In this document: piece after piece, positions 30,460 to 37,938 of the stretch | Numbering within the stretch: position 1 is the first letter of the stretch | How the letters are laid out: the number at the start of each line of letters is the position of its first letter | Source of the DNA: an uncultured Bacteroidales bacterium | Lineage (GTDB): Bacteria > Bacteroidota > Bacteroidia > Bacteroidales > UBA932 | Assembly: GCA_946187865.1 (NCBI GenBank) | Contig: CAMHST010000016.1 | Span: forward strand, 1-46,746 | Reading direction: 5' to 3' | Length of the DNA stretch: 46,746 nt | Notes under the pieces: model-generated | What the model was told of the DNA's origin: nothing | The model's input: only the letters and a program-made list of their open reading frames with translations | Databases searched by the model: none | Translations under genes and position numbers: made by a program

Positions 30460-32096
30460 GTAAAACCCTTACCGAATCCCTTGACCTCCTGCTTGACCTT
30501 GTCGACCTGGAGTGCACGAACGCTCAGGGGGATATGTTCTTCGACACCAAACACATGGAGCACCTCAAGGTGGAAACCGATTACCTGGAAGAGCGCCTGG
30601 GTATCACCCCCTTCCAGTCCATCCTCCTCGCGAAGGCCATCCAGACTACCGAGCGCAACTGCACCATGCGCAAAATCGGACAGGACCTCGGCATGAGCTA
30701 TCTCCAGACCCTGTCCCGCGCCGCCGATTTCAACGCCCTGCGGGACAAGGGGTACTTCTTCATAACGCGGGACAAGCAGATCCAGATTCCCAGCGGGGCC
30801 CTCGATGCGCTGATGAACGACAAACCCGTGGAGAGACCCAAGATAGAGGGTCTCTCCTCGAAAGCCCTCCTCCGCAGGATAGGCATCATCATGAGGCAGC
30901 TCTCCGTGGAGCAGAAGGATGACAGAAGCGCGCTGCAGGAAATAGACCATCTGATTATGGCCAACAAGGAGACCGGCTACGGAAAGGCTTGTTACAAGTA
31001 CTTCTACGGAGATCAGGTCTGCGATGAGGAGCGCGAGCTCTTCTACATCCTTTCCCATTTGTATGTCCATAGGGGGATGACAAGTTTCGACTCCGAAGAT
31101 ATCGAGAGCTATTTCTCGGATTTGGTTACCCTGGAACAGATGAGGGACCGCTTCGAGGATGGCTCGCTGGATCTGGTGAAACGGGAGGTTCTCGTGCCCT
31201 CCGACCAGGACGGGATGGTTGCCCGCGGCACGTATTCCTTCAAGGACAACATCATCCCTGAATTCTTTTCCGAGTTGAGAGCCTCTGGCCTCCACACAAT
31301 CCAGCTCACTGATAGCAAGGATAAGCCCCGAAAAGAACTCTTCTACAACCCCGCCGAGAAAACCCAGGTGGAAAGGCTCGCCTCCCTCATCGAACCGGAC
31401 AACCTTAACAACGTCTTCGATGCAATGAAAGCCAGGGGGCTCCGCACAGGCTTTACCTGCCTCTTCTACGGCGCGCCCGGAACGGGCAAGACCGAGACAG
31501 TCTACCAGCTTGCCCGCCGCACGGGCCGCAAGATCCTCATGGCCGATGTGGCACAGCTCCGCAACTGCTACATCGGCGAGACAGAGAAGAATGTCCGCCG
31601 TCTCTTTATGGATTACCGGACGGCCAACGCCGAGGAGGAGCGCACTCCCATCCTTCTCTTCAACGAGGCCGATGCCCTCCTCGGAACACGCATGGAGGGA
31701 GCCACCCGGGCGGTGGACCGCATGGAGAACAGCGTTCAGAATATCCTCCTGCAGGAGCTGGAGGACTTCAGCGGTATCCTAATCGCCACAACCAATCTCA
31801 CCGGTAATTTAGACCCAGCCTTCGAGCGTCGTTTCCTATATAAGATTCGCTTCGACAAACCGGAACTGGAGCCCCGGAGCCGCATCTGGAAGTCCCAATT
31901 CCCCACCCTCACCGATGAGGAAGTCCTCTCCATCGCCAGTGAGTTCCCCTTCAGCGGCGGGCAGATTGAGAACATAGTCCGAAAGTCCACCGTTGACGGC
32001 ATCCTCTCCGGCACGGAGTGCAGTTACGAGCTGCTTCTGAGCTACTGCCGCGAGGAAGCCATTGGGAAATCGTCAAAGAATAAAATCGGATTCTGA
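30456..32096 (+). CDS. AAA+ ATPase of the island
   Basis: A 546-residue ATPase. The N-terminal 300 residues are helical and unrecognised. The AAA+ core begins near residue 330, with Walker A GAPGTGKT (about 339-346), YIGETEKNVRRLF (the pore-loop/SRH-like region of FtsH/CDC48-type AAA proteins), Walker B ILLFNEADAL (about 398-407), the sensor-1 ATTN and an arginine-finger region AFERRF. In Walker B the usual DEAD-like D-E reads N-E (FNEAD), with the catalytic Glu kept. Such proteins use ATP to unfold or remodel a partner. It is translationally coupled to WG-repeat protein 2 and is followed after 4 bases by the caspase-like gene. Confidence 0.88.
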   Translation: MSKTLTESLDLLLDLVDLECTNAQGDMFFDTKHMEHLKVETDYLEERLGITPFQSILLAKAIQTTERNCTMRKIGQDLGMSYLQTLSRAADFNALRDKGYFFITRDKQIQIPSGALDALMNDKPVERPKIEGLSSKALLRRIGIIMRQLSVEQKDDRSALQEIDHLIMANKETGYGKACYKYFYGDQVCDEERELFYILSHLYVHRGMTSFDSEDIESYFSDLVTLEQMRDRFEDGSLDLVKREVLVPSDQDGMVARGTYSFKDNIIPEFFSELRASGLHTIQLTDSKDKPRKELFYNPAEKTQVERLASLIEPDNLNNVFDAMKARGLRTGFTCLFYGAPGTGKTETVYQLARRTGRKILMADVAQLRNCYIGETEKNVRRLFMDYRTANAEEERTPILLFNEADALLGTRMEGATRAVDRMENSVQNILLQELEDFSGILIATTNLTGNLDPAFERRFLYKIRFDKPELEPRSRIWKSQFPTLTDEEVLSIASEFPFSGGQIENIVRKSTVDGILSGTECSYELLLSYCREEAIGKSSKNKIGF

Positions 32097-32100
32097 TATT

Positions 32101-32673
32101 ATGTCTAAAACTACACTTGTCATACACCCTAAAGACCCAACCACAGACTGTTTGAGTGTCATTTACAAAGGCCGTGGTTGGGATGTTATCCGTGACTTCA
32201 ACACCCCTGTCGATGAGATTGCCCGGCAGATAGTCCGGCACGACCGCATCATCCTGCTGGGACACGGAAGCCCCGCCGGACTGATGGCCGGGTCACTCAT
32301 CAGGCGGGCCGATGGGAAAGAGGTCTTCAATCGTTTTTCCCGCCTCATTGTCAACGCGCTTCACGCGCCCATCCTCCGGGAGAAGGAGACCGTCTCCATC
32401 TGGTGCAACTCAGATGCATTCTTCCGCACCTTCAAGGCCGGGCACGGCCTCCACACAGGGATGATCATCAGCGAGGTCGGCGAGGAGCTCTTCTGCCTGG
32501 GCGAGGCCGTCCTCAATGAGACGGAGATGGCCCGGAACATGGAGCTCTTCTGCGGCGCCTTCGCCAAGTACATAGACATGCCCCCTAAAGAGATGAGACA
32601 GAAGGTGCTCGAAGAATACGTGGGGGACGATAAGGTCACCCGCTTTAACAGAGAAAGAATTATTGTACTTTAA
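32101..32673 (+). CDS. Small protein with caspase-like His/Cys pair
   Basis: A 190-residue cytosolic protein. It begins TTLVIHPKD (a first beta-strand). It then has RIILLGHGSPAGLMAG (about residues 56-71) and VSIWCNSDAFF (about 98-108) followed by GMIISEVGEE. A strand ending in GHG and a later strand ending in a Cys is the arrangement of the catalytic His and Cys in caspase-like (clan CD) folds, so this may be a small peptidase or a relative of one. The family itself is known to me only as uncharacterised in Bacteroidota. The start at 32101 (MSKTTLV) was chosen because it falls after the AAA+ stop; an earlier in-frame ATG would overlap that gene. Confidence in a peptidase role is low. Confidence 0.6.
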   Translation: MSKTTLVIHPKDPTTDCLSVIYKGRGWDVIRDFNTPVDEIARQIVRHDRIILLGHGSPAGLMAGSLIRRADGKEVFNRFSRLIVNALHAPILREKETVSIWCNSDAFFRTFKAGHGLHTGMIISEVGEELFCLGEAVLNETEMARNMELFCGAFAKYIDMPPKEMRQKVLEEYVGDDKVTRFNRERIIVL

Positions 32674-32677
32674 AGCC

Positions 32678-33373
32678 ATGAAAAGAATTCGTTTTGACTA
32701 TTACTCCTACCGGCTCAAGAAAGGCCGGGCCGATATTCTCCTCCAGAAGATGGAGGGGACGGATGAATACAGCATTCCATGCCACTATGTGATGGCCGCA
32801 GAACGGCTTCCAAGGGGCATTTCCGGGTACAGGTCGGAGGATGACGGTGACCTGGTTCTTATCCATGTCACCCTTAATGAGTCCCATCCGGACACTTCAC
32901 ATAAAGAGTGGATTCCCCTTAAAAAAGTGAGGAAACTGACCATCCTAAGGGACGAGTCTTTACACGTCACCCATAATATCTTTCGGCTTTTCCTGGACAT
33001 ATGTCCCCGGGAAGGGGAATCCGGCTTGATGATGAGCGTCTCGGAAATGCTCGAGACCTTAAAAGTGGACATTGCGAAGAAGGCATATCAAGATGAACTT
33101 CGGTGCTATCTGGAAGGAAATGGGCCTCGCATCCCGGGCAGGTTCATAAAACAACCTGACCGGGAGCTTGTAAGAAAGGAGATGGAGACCCTGGAACATT
33201 TCCGCCTACATAAACCCCTTCCCCTTCCCATGATCCAGTGGGATGCCGAGCTGGAAGACAGGGATGAGTATTCGTATGAGCCGATAGACTGGAAAGCACT
33301 TGGGGCCGAGATTAGGCCCATCAGTATTCCTTCCCATTTCATCTGGGTTGAGGATTCAGCTTCGGAAGAGTAA
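32678..33373 (+). CDS. Uncharacterised island protein, 231 residues
   Basis: Not recognised. It is a soluble protein starting MKRIRFDYYSYRLKKG with a mixed alpha/beta character. A basic N-terminus is followed by an acidic C-terminus (EDRDEYSYEP ... EDSASEE). It contains no signal peptide, membrane helix or catalytic motif that I can name. It follows the caspase-like gene by four bases and is the last gene of the rightward arm before the repeat-rich gap, so it most likely belongs to the WG2-AAA+-caspase-like unit. An ATG 15 bases upstream would overlap the preceding gene; 32678 is preferred. Confidence 0.7.
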   Translation: MKRIRFDYYSYRLKKGRADILLQKMEGTDEYSIPCHYVMAAERLPRGISGYRSEDDGDLVLIHVTLNESHPDTSHKEWIPLKKVRKLTILRDESLHVTHNIFRLFLDICPREGESGLMMSVSEMLETLKVDIAKKAYQDELRCYLEGNGPRIPGRFIKQPDRELVRKEMETLEHFRLHKPLPLPMIQWDAELEDRDEYSYEPIDWKALGAEIRPISIPSHFIWVEDSASEE

Positions 33374-33427
33374 ACATAGTGCTTTGGCATACAATGCCAC
33401 AATTATCCCGCAATTATTTCTCTTCCT

Positions 33428-33555
33428 TCAAAAAATGCCAAAAACGTCGGCGCAGAAGTTCACTGCCCCTGCCAAGTGCAAAAATGCCCGGTTCTGCACT
33501 TGGGACCACTGTTCAGCCCCCCGCCAAGTGCAAAAATGGCGTTATTTGCACTTGG
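33428..33555. repeat. Copy B of the dispersed repeat plus two hairpins spaced 52 bases apart
   Basis: 33428-33471 is one unit of the repeat family (TCAAAAAATGCCAAAA...). The 25 bases at 33437-33461 are identical to 34374-34398. Two hairpins follow: CCAAGTGCA ... TGCACTTGG at 33472-33503, and CCAAGTGCAAA ... TTTGCACTTGG at 33524-33555. Their starts are exactly 52 bases apart, the same period as the other arrays. They occupy the 360-base gap (33374-33733) between the island and hicA, which otherwise holds only the hicA promoter. Confidence 0.75.
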
Positions 33556-33688
33556 AACCGCAGAAAGCGGGGCCGCTGGGACTAAAACACGGGAATCGTA
33601 AAAAACATTTGCGAAAATTTTAACGTTTCAACCGGTGTTCTCGGATTCTTTTGCCTATACTTGCAGCTGTGAAAAGTGGATCTTTTCA

Positions 33689-33720
33689 TTTGGATAATGA
33701 TATATTATTTTATATCTTTG
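33689..33720 (+). promoter_or_regulatory. Promoter of hicAB
   Basis: TTTG at 33689-33692 and TATCTTTG at 33713-33720, spaced 20 bases, match the Bacteroidota consensus. The hicA ATG follows 13 bases after the -7 element. Confidence 0.6.
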
Positions 33721-33733
33721 CAAAGGCAGGCAT

Positions 33734-33931
33734 ATGAGACGATACAAGGTAGGGAAAGTGCTGAAAATGCTTCAGAGAGAGGGTTGGGTTGTTGTCAGAA
33801 GCCGGGGAGATCACAGGCAACTGAAGAATACGAAAGGGAAAACTGGGACTGTCACAATCAATGGCAAGGACAGTGACACATTAAGTCAGGAATTGTTGAA
33901 CAGTATCTGGAAACAAGCCGGATGGAAATAG
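33734..33931 (+). CDS. hicA: HicA toxin (mRNA interferase)
   Basis: A 65-residue protein of the HicA family, small double-stranded-RNA-binding-like RNases that cut mRNA when not neutralised. The family pattern is visible: VGKVLKMLQREGWVVVRSRGDHRQLKN, with the conserved catalytic His in GDHRQLKN (about residues 26-33), then TVTING and a short C-terminal helix. Length is normal. The antitoxin gene begins 4 bases after its stop, the usual toxin-first order of hicAB operons. Confidence 0.88.
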   Translation: MRRYKVGKVLKMLQREGWVVVRSRGDHRQLKNTKGKTGTVTINGKDSDTLSQELLNSIWKQAGWK

Positions 33932-33935
33932 AATT

Positions 33936-34340
33936 ATGGGAAAAGTAATCATCAAAATAGACTGGGTGCCGAATAACTTCGGTGCTGCTCCGCTTAATGA
34001 AAACATAGCTTGCATAGCCACCGGAACCACATTGGAAGACGTGAAGAAGAACATCGTAGAGGCCCTGGAATTCCACATTGAAGGAATGAAGGCCGATGGT
34101 GACACCATTCCTGAAGAACTATCTTCCCCCTGGGAACCAGAATTCCAGCTCACAACAAGAGCGCTCCTCAAATATACCGGCCAGTATATCACACAAAAAT
34201 CGCTGTCGGAAGAAACGGGGATAGCCGTGCAGCAACTAAGCCACTATGCCAATGGCCTTCGTCATCCCAGACCAGCCATGCAGCAAAAAATCGTCAAAGG
34301 CATCCAATCCATCTGCCAGCACCTTTCCTTGGTGTTATAA
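33936..34340 (+). CDS. hicB: HicB antitoxin
   Basis: A 134-residue HicB-type antitoxin. The N-terminal half (IIKIDWVPNNFGA ... CIATGTTLEDVKKNIVEALEFHIEGM) is the degraded RNase H-like fold that binds HicA. The C-terminal half (TQKSLSEETGIAVQQLSHYANGLRHP) is a helix-turn-helix of the Xre type, which lets the complex repress its own promoter. The pair lies between two copies of the 52-base-period repeat, just outside the island's right edge, and may serve as a stabiliser of the region (inference). Confidence 0.88.
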   Translation: MGKVIIKIDWVPNNFGAAPLNENIACIATGTTLEDVKKNIVEALEFHIEGMKADGDTIPEELSSPWEPEFQLTTRALLKYTGQYITQKSLSEETGIAVQQLSHYANGLRHPRPAMQQKIVKGIQSICQHLSLVL

Positions 34341-34364
34341 TCACTCAACCTTACCTCTGTCCCC

Positions 34365-34468
34365 TCAAATAACGCCAAAAACGTCGGCGCAGAAGTTCGC
34401 ACAGACTTCGGCGCCGACAAAATCGGCCAAAAATGCGGGCGCAGAGGTCAAATGTGACGGGAACTGCC
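34365..34468. repeat. Copy C of the dispersed repeat (two 52-base units)
   Basis: Units start at 34365 (TCAAATAACGCCAAAA...) and 34417 (ACAAAATCGGCCAAAA...), exactly 52 bases apart. The first shares 25 identical bases with copy B. The second resembles the first unit of copy D. They lie in the 213-base gap between hicB and the next lipoprotein gene, upstream of its promoter. Confidence 0.75.
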
Positions 34469-34511
34469 CTGGCAGGAACCCCAAAGCGCCCTGTATTCGC
34501 CAGATTATTCT

Positions 34512-34519
34512 TATCTTTG
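34512..34519 (+). promoter_or_regulatory. -7 element for the lipoprotein gene
   Basis: TATCTTTG, a full TAnnTTTG match, 34 bases before the ATG at 34554. Confidence 0.55.
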
Positions 34520-34553
34520 TAAAACCAACAACCACAGTTTCTAGTTGCCACGA

Positions 34554-35276
34554 ATGAAAAGACTTCAATTAACACTCTTGATTATGCTTTCTGCTCTGCT
34601 GGGATGCGCTTCCTCCAAACCCGCCCCCAAGGGCCAGCTGGTTTACTGCAGTTACGCCTGTACGGGTGCGGCCGGCCTGGGAAAAGACTATTGTGAACTC
34701 ATTGCCGACGTAGATTCCGTCCCCAAAGTGATTGTAGTCCTGGGAGAGGGAAACCGCTTCGAGGATCCCGTCATCCGGGGCGAATACCCTGTAACCCGGG
34801 AAGTGGTGGATAGCCTCTGCAAGGAACTGGAAGAGAGAAAAGTGTACAAGCTGGCCGGGTACAATCTGAACGAGCCCATCACCGGCGGACACTCCTACCG
34901 GATCTATATGGAATACAGTTCGGGACAGAAAGTGAATGCCTTCTGGTACGGACACGGCGTCAAGAAAGAGGCCCTTTCGGCCTACCATTTCATCGAGTCC
35001 TTCTTCGCGCCCTGGCGCGAGCAGGCCCTTACCGATGACACTACCACGCGGGTGCAGCAGATGGAACTGCGCTTCGACCGCCTTTCCAACGCGCAGAAAT
35101 CGGGGACCCGCTATGAGGAAATGAAGGCCGATTACGAGGCGCTGGACTGGTATATGCGCTCCGGACAATGGAAGAAGGATTTTGAAATGGACGAGAAAGG
35201 ACGGCTTCCCAAGGACCTCAAACGCGGAGTGCTCAGCGAAGACGGCCTATATGAAGTGCTGAGCCAAGAGCCGTAA
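34554..35276 (+). CDS. Uncharacterised lipoprotein, 240 residues
   Basis: The N-terminus is a type II signal (hydrophobic stretch then ALLGC, lipidated Cys at about residue 18). The mature part has a Tyr/Cys-containing strand region (LVYCSYACTG), acidic middle segments and a helical C-terminus. No domain is recognised; the internal pattern (SYRIYMEYSSGQ ... FWYGHG) suggests a beta domain with a helix cap. The start at 34554 was chosen because it begins the signal (MKRLQLTL); an ATG three codons upstream is possible. It stands alone between its own promoter and that of the nucleoside phosphorylase. Confidence 0.75.
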   Translation: MKRLQLTLLIMLSALLGCASSKPAPKGQLVYCSYACTGAAGLGKDYCELIADVDSVPKVIVVLGEGNRFEDPVIRGEYPVTREVVDSLCKELEERKVYKLAGYNLNEPITGGHSYRIYMEYSSGQKVNAFWYGHGVKKEALSAYHFIESFFAPWREQALTDDTTTRVQQMELRFDRLSNAQKSGTRYEEMKADYEALDWYMRSGQWKKDFEMDEKGRLPKDLKRGVLSEDGLYEVLSQEP

Positions 35277-35286
35277 AGGGCAGGAA

Positions 35287-35321
35287 TTTGTAGCGATTAT
35301 TTCCAAAAATGATTATATTTG
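35287..35321 (+). promoter_or_regulatory. Promoter of the nucleoside phosphorylase
   Basis: TTTG at 35287-35290 and TATATTTG at 35314-35321, spaced 23 bases. The ATG at 35344 follows 22 bases after the -7 element. Confidence 0.55.
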
Positions 35322-35343
35322 TGTGTTTCAACCACATTGCACT

Positions 35344-36228
35344 ATGAGAATCCCAGAATCTGAACTCATTATCAACGGTGACGGCTCGGTGTTCCATCTT
35401 CACCTGAAGCCGGAAGAACTGGCCGATAATGTTATCATGGTGGGAGACCCCTCCCGCGTAGATATGATTGGCGAATACCTCACGGACATCGAGTTCCGGC
35501 ACGAATCCCGCGAATTCGTCTCCATCACCGGCAAGCGCAACGGAAAGCGCATCACGGCCCTGTCCCACGGCATCGGCCCGGACAATATCGACATTGTGAT
35601 GACGGAGCTGGACGCCCTGGCCAACGTGGATTTCGCCACCCGCGAAGTGAAAGCGCAGCACCGCGCCCTGAATATCCTGCGCATCGGCACCTCCGGCGCC
35701 CTGCATGCGGATATTCCCCTGGGAAGCTACGTGCTCTCGCACATCAGCGTGGGCTTTGACGGTGTGATGAACTGGTACGGCAACCGCAGCAAAGTTACCA
35801 TCCCCCGCGTGGAATCCTCCTTCAAGAAGCACATGGGCTGGCTGGACGTGCTGCCCTCCCCTTACTTCGTGAAGGCATCTCCCAAGATCATCAACCTGAT
35901 GAAAGATGTAACCATAAAAGGCGTAACCATCTCGGCCAACGGCTTCTACGGTCCCCAGGGCCGGGTTGTGCGCGTGCCGCTGGCCATGCCCCATATGCTG
36001 GAGGACATAGAGAGCTTCCGCTTCACTTCCGGCGGGGAGAAGTACCGCATTACCAACTTCGAGATGGAGAGCTCTCCGCTAGCCGGCCTGGCCGCCCACC
36101 TGGGCCACAACGCCTCCACGGTGTGCTGCATCATCGCCAACCGCTATCTGCAAAGCTCCAACCCGGACTACAAGCCTGCCATCCGCAAGCTTGTAGAACT
36201 GTGTGTAGACCGGATGAGTACCCTTTAG
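35344..36228 (+). CDS. Nucleoside phosphorylase (uridine phosphorylase-like)
   Basis: A 294-residue cytosolic enzyme of the PNP/UDP family (NP-I), which splits nucleosides with phosphate into base and ribose-1-phosphate. Visible blocks are NVIMVGDPSRVDMIGEYL (phosphate loop, about residues 28-45), SHGIGPDNIDIVMTEL (about 74-89), LRIGTSGALHADIPLGSYVL (about 113-132) and the nucleoside-binding NFEMESSPLAGLAA (about 233-246). The uridine-specific members fit best, but purine or mixed specificity cannot be excluded. The start at 35344 (MRIPESEL) is preferred over an ATG seven codons upstream, which would begin near the transcription start. It converges on pncB with a 4-base overlap. Confidence 0.88.
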   Translation: MRIPESELIINGDGSVFHLHLKPEELADNVIMVGDPSRVDMIGEYLTDIEFRHESREFVSITGKRNGKRITALSHGIGPDNIDIVMTELDALANVDFATREVKAQHRALNILRIGTSGALHADIPLGSYVLSHISVGFDGVMNWYGNRSKVTIPRVESSFKKHMGWLDVLPSPYFVKASPKIINLMKDVTIKGVTISANGFYGPQGRVVRVPLAMPHMLEDIESFRFTSGGEKYRITNFEMESSPLAGLAAHLGHNASTVCCIIANRYLQSSNPDYKPAIRKLVELCVDRMSTL

Positions 36229-37733
36229 TCTATATCGAAGGACTCGATTTCCTTCACCAGTTTCCCGATGATGGACATCTTCACGTCGTACAGGGCGTCG
36301 GAGATGTCCACTTTGTAATAGTGGGGGTTGATGAGACGACGCTCGGCCGGGGAGAAGTGATGGAGGTTGTCCTTGTAGAAGGCTTTCTTGGTCTGCAGGT
36401 CGTAATACGGGGCGATGCGTTTTCCTGCCTTTATGGACTGCAGCTGGAGCGGACGGGCATCGTACTGGCCTTCCTCGAAGGTCTTGGTCTTGAAAGAGTC
36501 GTATTCGTCGCGGATGGTGACGGTCTTCCCATGCTGGATGGCCAGGTCCATGGCGTCTCCGCGGAGGCAGGTGACGTCGGCCTTGAACACGTAACCGTCC
36601 AGGGAGTTGCCCTTCTCCTTGTCCTGGGCAGATATGCGCCAGGTGATCTGGAAACCGGGGTTGATGAGCTTGATCTTGTCTTCCGAGCGCTTGAGCACGG
36701 GCTTCCCGTCTATCTGGACCAGTTTGTACACATTGCCGAAGCACGGGGCCGCCTTGGAGGTGGCGATGGCGTCTCCCACGCCGTAGCTGTCTATCTTGGC
36801 GCCCTGGCGCTCCAGGTCCGTGATCAGGTACTCGTCCAGGCCGTTGGTGGCGAAAATCTTGCATTTTTTGCAGCCGTGTTCATCCAGGATGCGGCGCACT
36901 TCCTGCGAGAGGTAGGCCAGGTCTCCGCTGTCCAGGCGGATGCCGTAGCCGGGAGCGTAATTGTCGTCGATGCCGTTTTCCTTGAAGGAGCGGATGGCGT
37001 TTTTCACGCCGCACTTGAGGGTGTCGTAGGTGTCGATCAGCAGGATGATGTTCTCTCCGCGGTGGGTCTTGATATAGTCTGTAAACGCCTGATGCTCACC
37101 CTCTACCGTGCTGCCGTAAGAAGTGATGAAGCTGTGGGCCATGGTGCCGGTGGAGGGCACGTTGTTGAAAGCGCCCGTGAGAATATTGGAAGAGCTGGCG
37201 CAACCGGCAATCTGGGCCGCCTTGCCGCCATACACCGCCGCCCAGGGTCCGTGGGCGCGACGGGAGCCGAACTCGGAGACGGGCTTGTCCGTGGAGCGGC
37301 ACACGCGGGAGGCCTTGGTGGCCACGGCCATCTGGTGGTTCAGGATGCACAGCATGGGGGTTTCCAGCACCTGGGCCTCGATCAAGGGGGCCACCACCGT
37401 TACCACGGGCTGGTTGGGGAACACGATCTCGCCTTCCCGCATGGTGTACATATCACCGGTGAACTTCATGGTGCTCAGGTATTTCCTGAATTCCTTATAC
37501 TCCGGGCCGGGGAGGAACCTCTCATAAAACGCTTCCGGCTCCGTGCCCAGGCATTTCACCATCTCAATCACTTCCTCCGTGCCGCTGACCACGGCCCAGT
37601 TGTTGTTCTCCGGGGCTTTGCGGTAAAAGAGGTTGAACACTGCGATCTGGTCTTGTTTTCCACATTCCAGATAGGACTTTCCCATGGTGTACTGGTACTT
37701 GTCAGAGACGTAGGCGTAGTTGATGGTTTCCAT
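36225..37733 (-). CDS. pncB: Nicotinate phosphoribosyltransferase
   Basis: A 502-residue NAD-salvage enzyme converting nicotinate and PRPP into nicotinate mononucleotide. It has the family N-terminus (YVSDKYQYTMGKSYLE), the active-site stretch SRRAHGPWAA with the conserved His region, LIDTYDTLKCG and GYGIRLDSGDLAYLS (phosphate-binding), and GVGDAIATSK. The start at 37733 (METINYAYV) fits both the family and the TATCTTTG -7 element at 37751-37758; the upstream ATG at 37745 lies at the predicted transcription start. NAD supply may be relevant to the macrodomain system on the island, but the two are 10 kb apart. Confidence 0.95.
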   Translation of the reverse strand: METINYAYVSDKYQYTMGKSYLECGKQDQIAVFNLFYRKAPENNNWAVVSGTEEVIEMVKCLGTEPEAFYERFLPGPEYKEFRKYLSTMKFTGDMYTMREGEIVFPNQPVVTVVAPLIEAQVLETPMLCILNHQMAVATKASRVCRSTDKPVSEFGSRRAHGPWAAVYGGKAAQIAGCASSSNILTGAFNNVPSTGTMAHSFITSYGSTVEGEHQAFTDYIKTHRGENIILLIDTYDTLKCGVKNAIRSFKENGIDDNYAPGYGIRLDSGDLAYLSQEVRRILDEHGCKKCKIFATNGLDEYLITDLERQGAKIDSYGVGDAIATSKAAPCFGNVYKLVQIDGKPVLKRSEDKIKLINPGFQITWRISAQDKEKGNSLDGYVFKADVTCLRGDAMDLAIQHGKTVTIRDEYDSFKTKTFEEGQYDARPLQLQSIKAGKRIAPYYDLQTKKAFYKDNLHHFSPAERRLINPHYYKVDISDALYDVKMSIIGKLVKEIESFDID

Positions 37734-37750
37734 TTTTACTTGCATTTGTG

Positions 37751-37758
37751 CAAAGATA
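37751..37758 (-). promoter_or_regulatory. -7 element for pncB
   Basis: TATCTTTG on the minus strand, 17 bases before the start codon at 37733. It sits next to the copy D repeat array. Confidence 0.55.
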
Positions 37759-37780
37759 GGAAAAAACCGCCTCGTTCCCA

Positions 37781-37936
37781 TCAAAATCGGCCAAAAACGC
37801 AGGCGCCGGTGTCACGGCAGGCTTCCACGCCGTCAAAAAACGCCAAAAGTGCGGGCGCCGGTGTTACGGCGGGCTTCCGCGCCTTCAAAAAACGCCAAAA
37901 GTGCGGGCACCGGTGTCACGGCGGGCGCTTGTCACC
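37781..37936. repeat. Copy D of the dispersed repeat (three tandem 52-base units)
   Basis: Three units start at 37781, 37833 and 37885, each 52 bases. The core is TCAAAAAACGCCAAAAGTGC, followed by GGGCGCCGGTGT and CACGGCGGGCTTCC. Units 2 and 3 differ at few positions over their first 43 bases; unit 1 is more diverged. They fill the 205-base gap between the pncB start and the thrA stop, upstream of the pncB promoter. Confidence 0.85.
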
Positions 37937-37938
37937 GT

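Noticed and set aside
37781..37936. CRISPR array
   Set aside because: The three units are contiguous with no spacers and no cas genes nearby; it is a plain tandem repeat.
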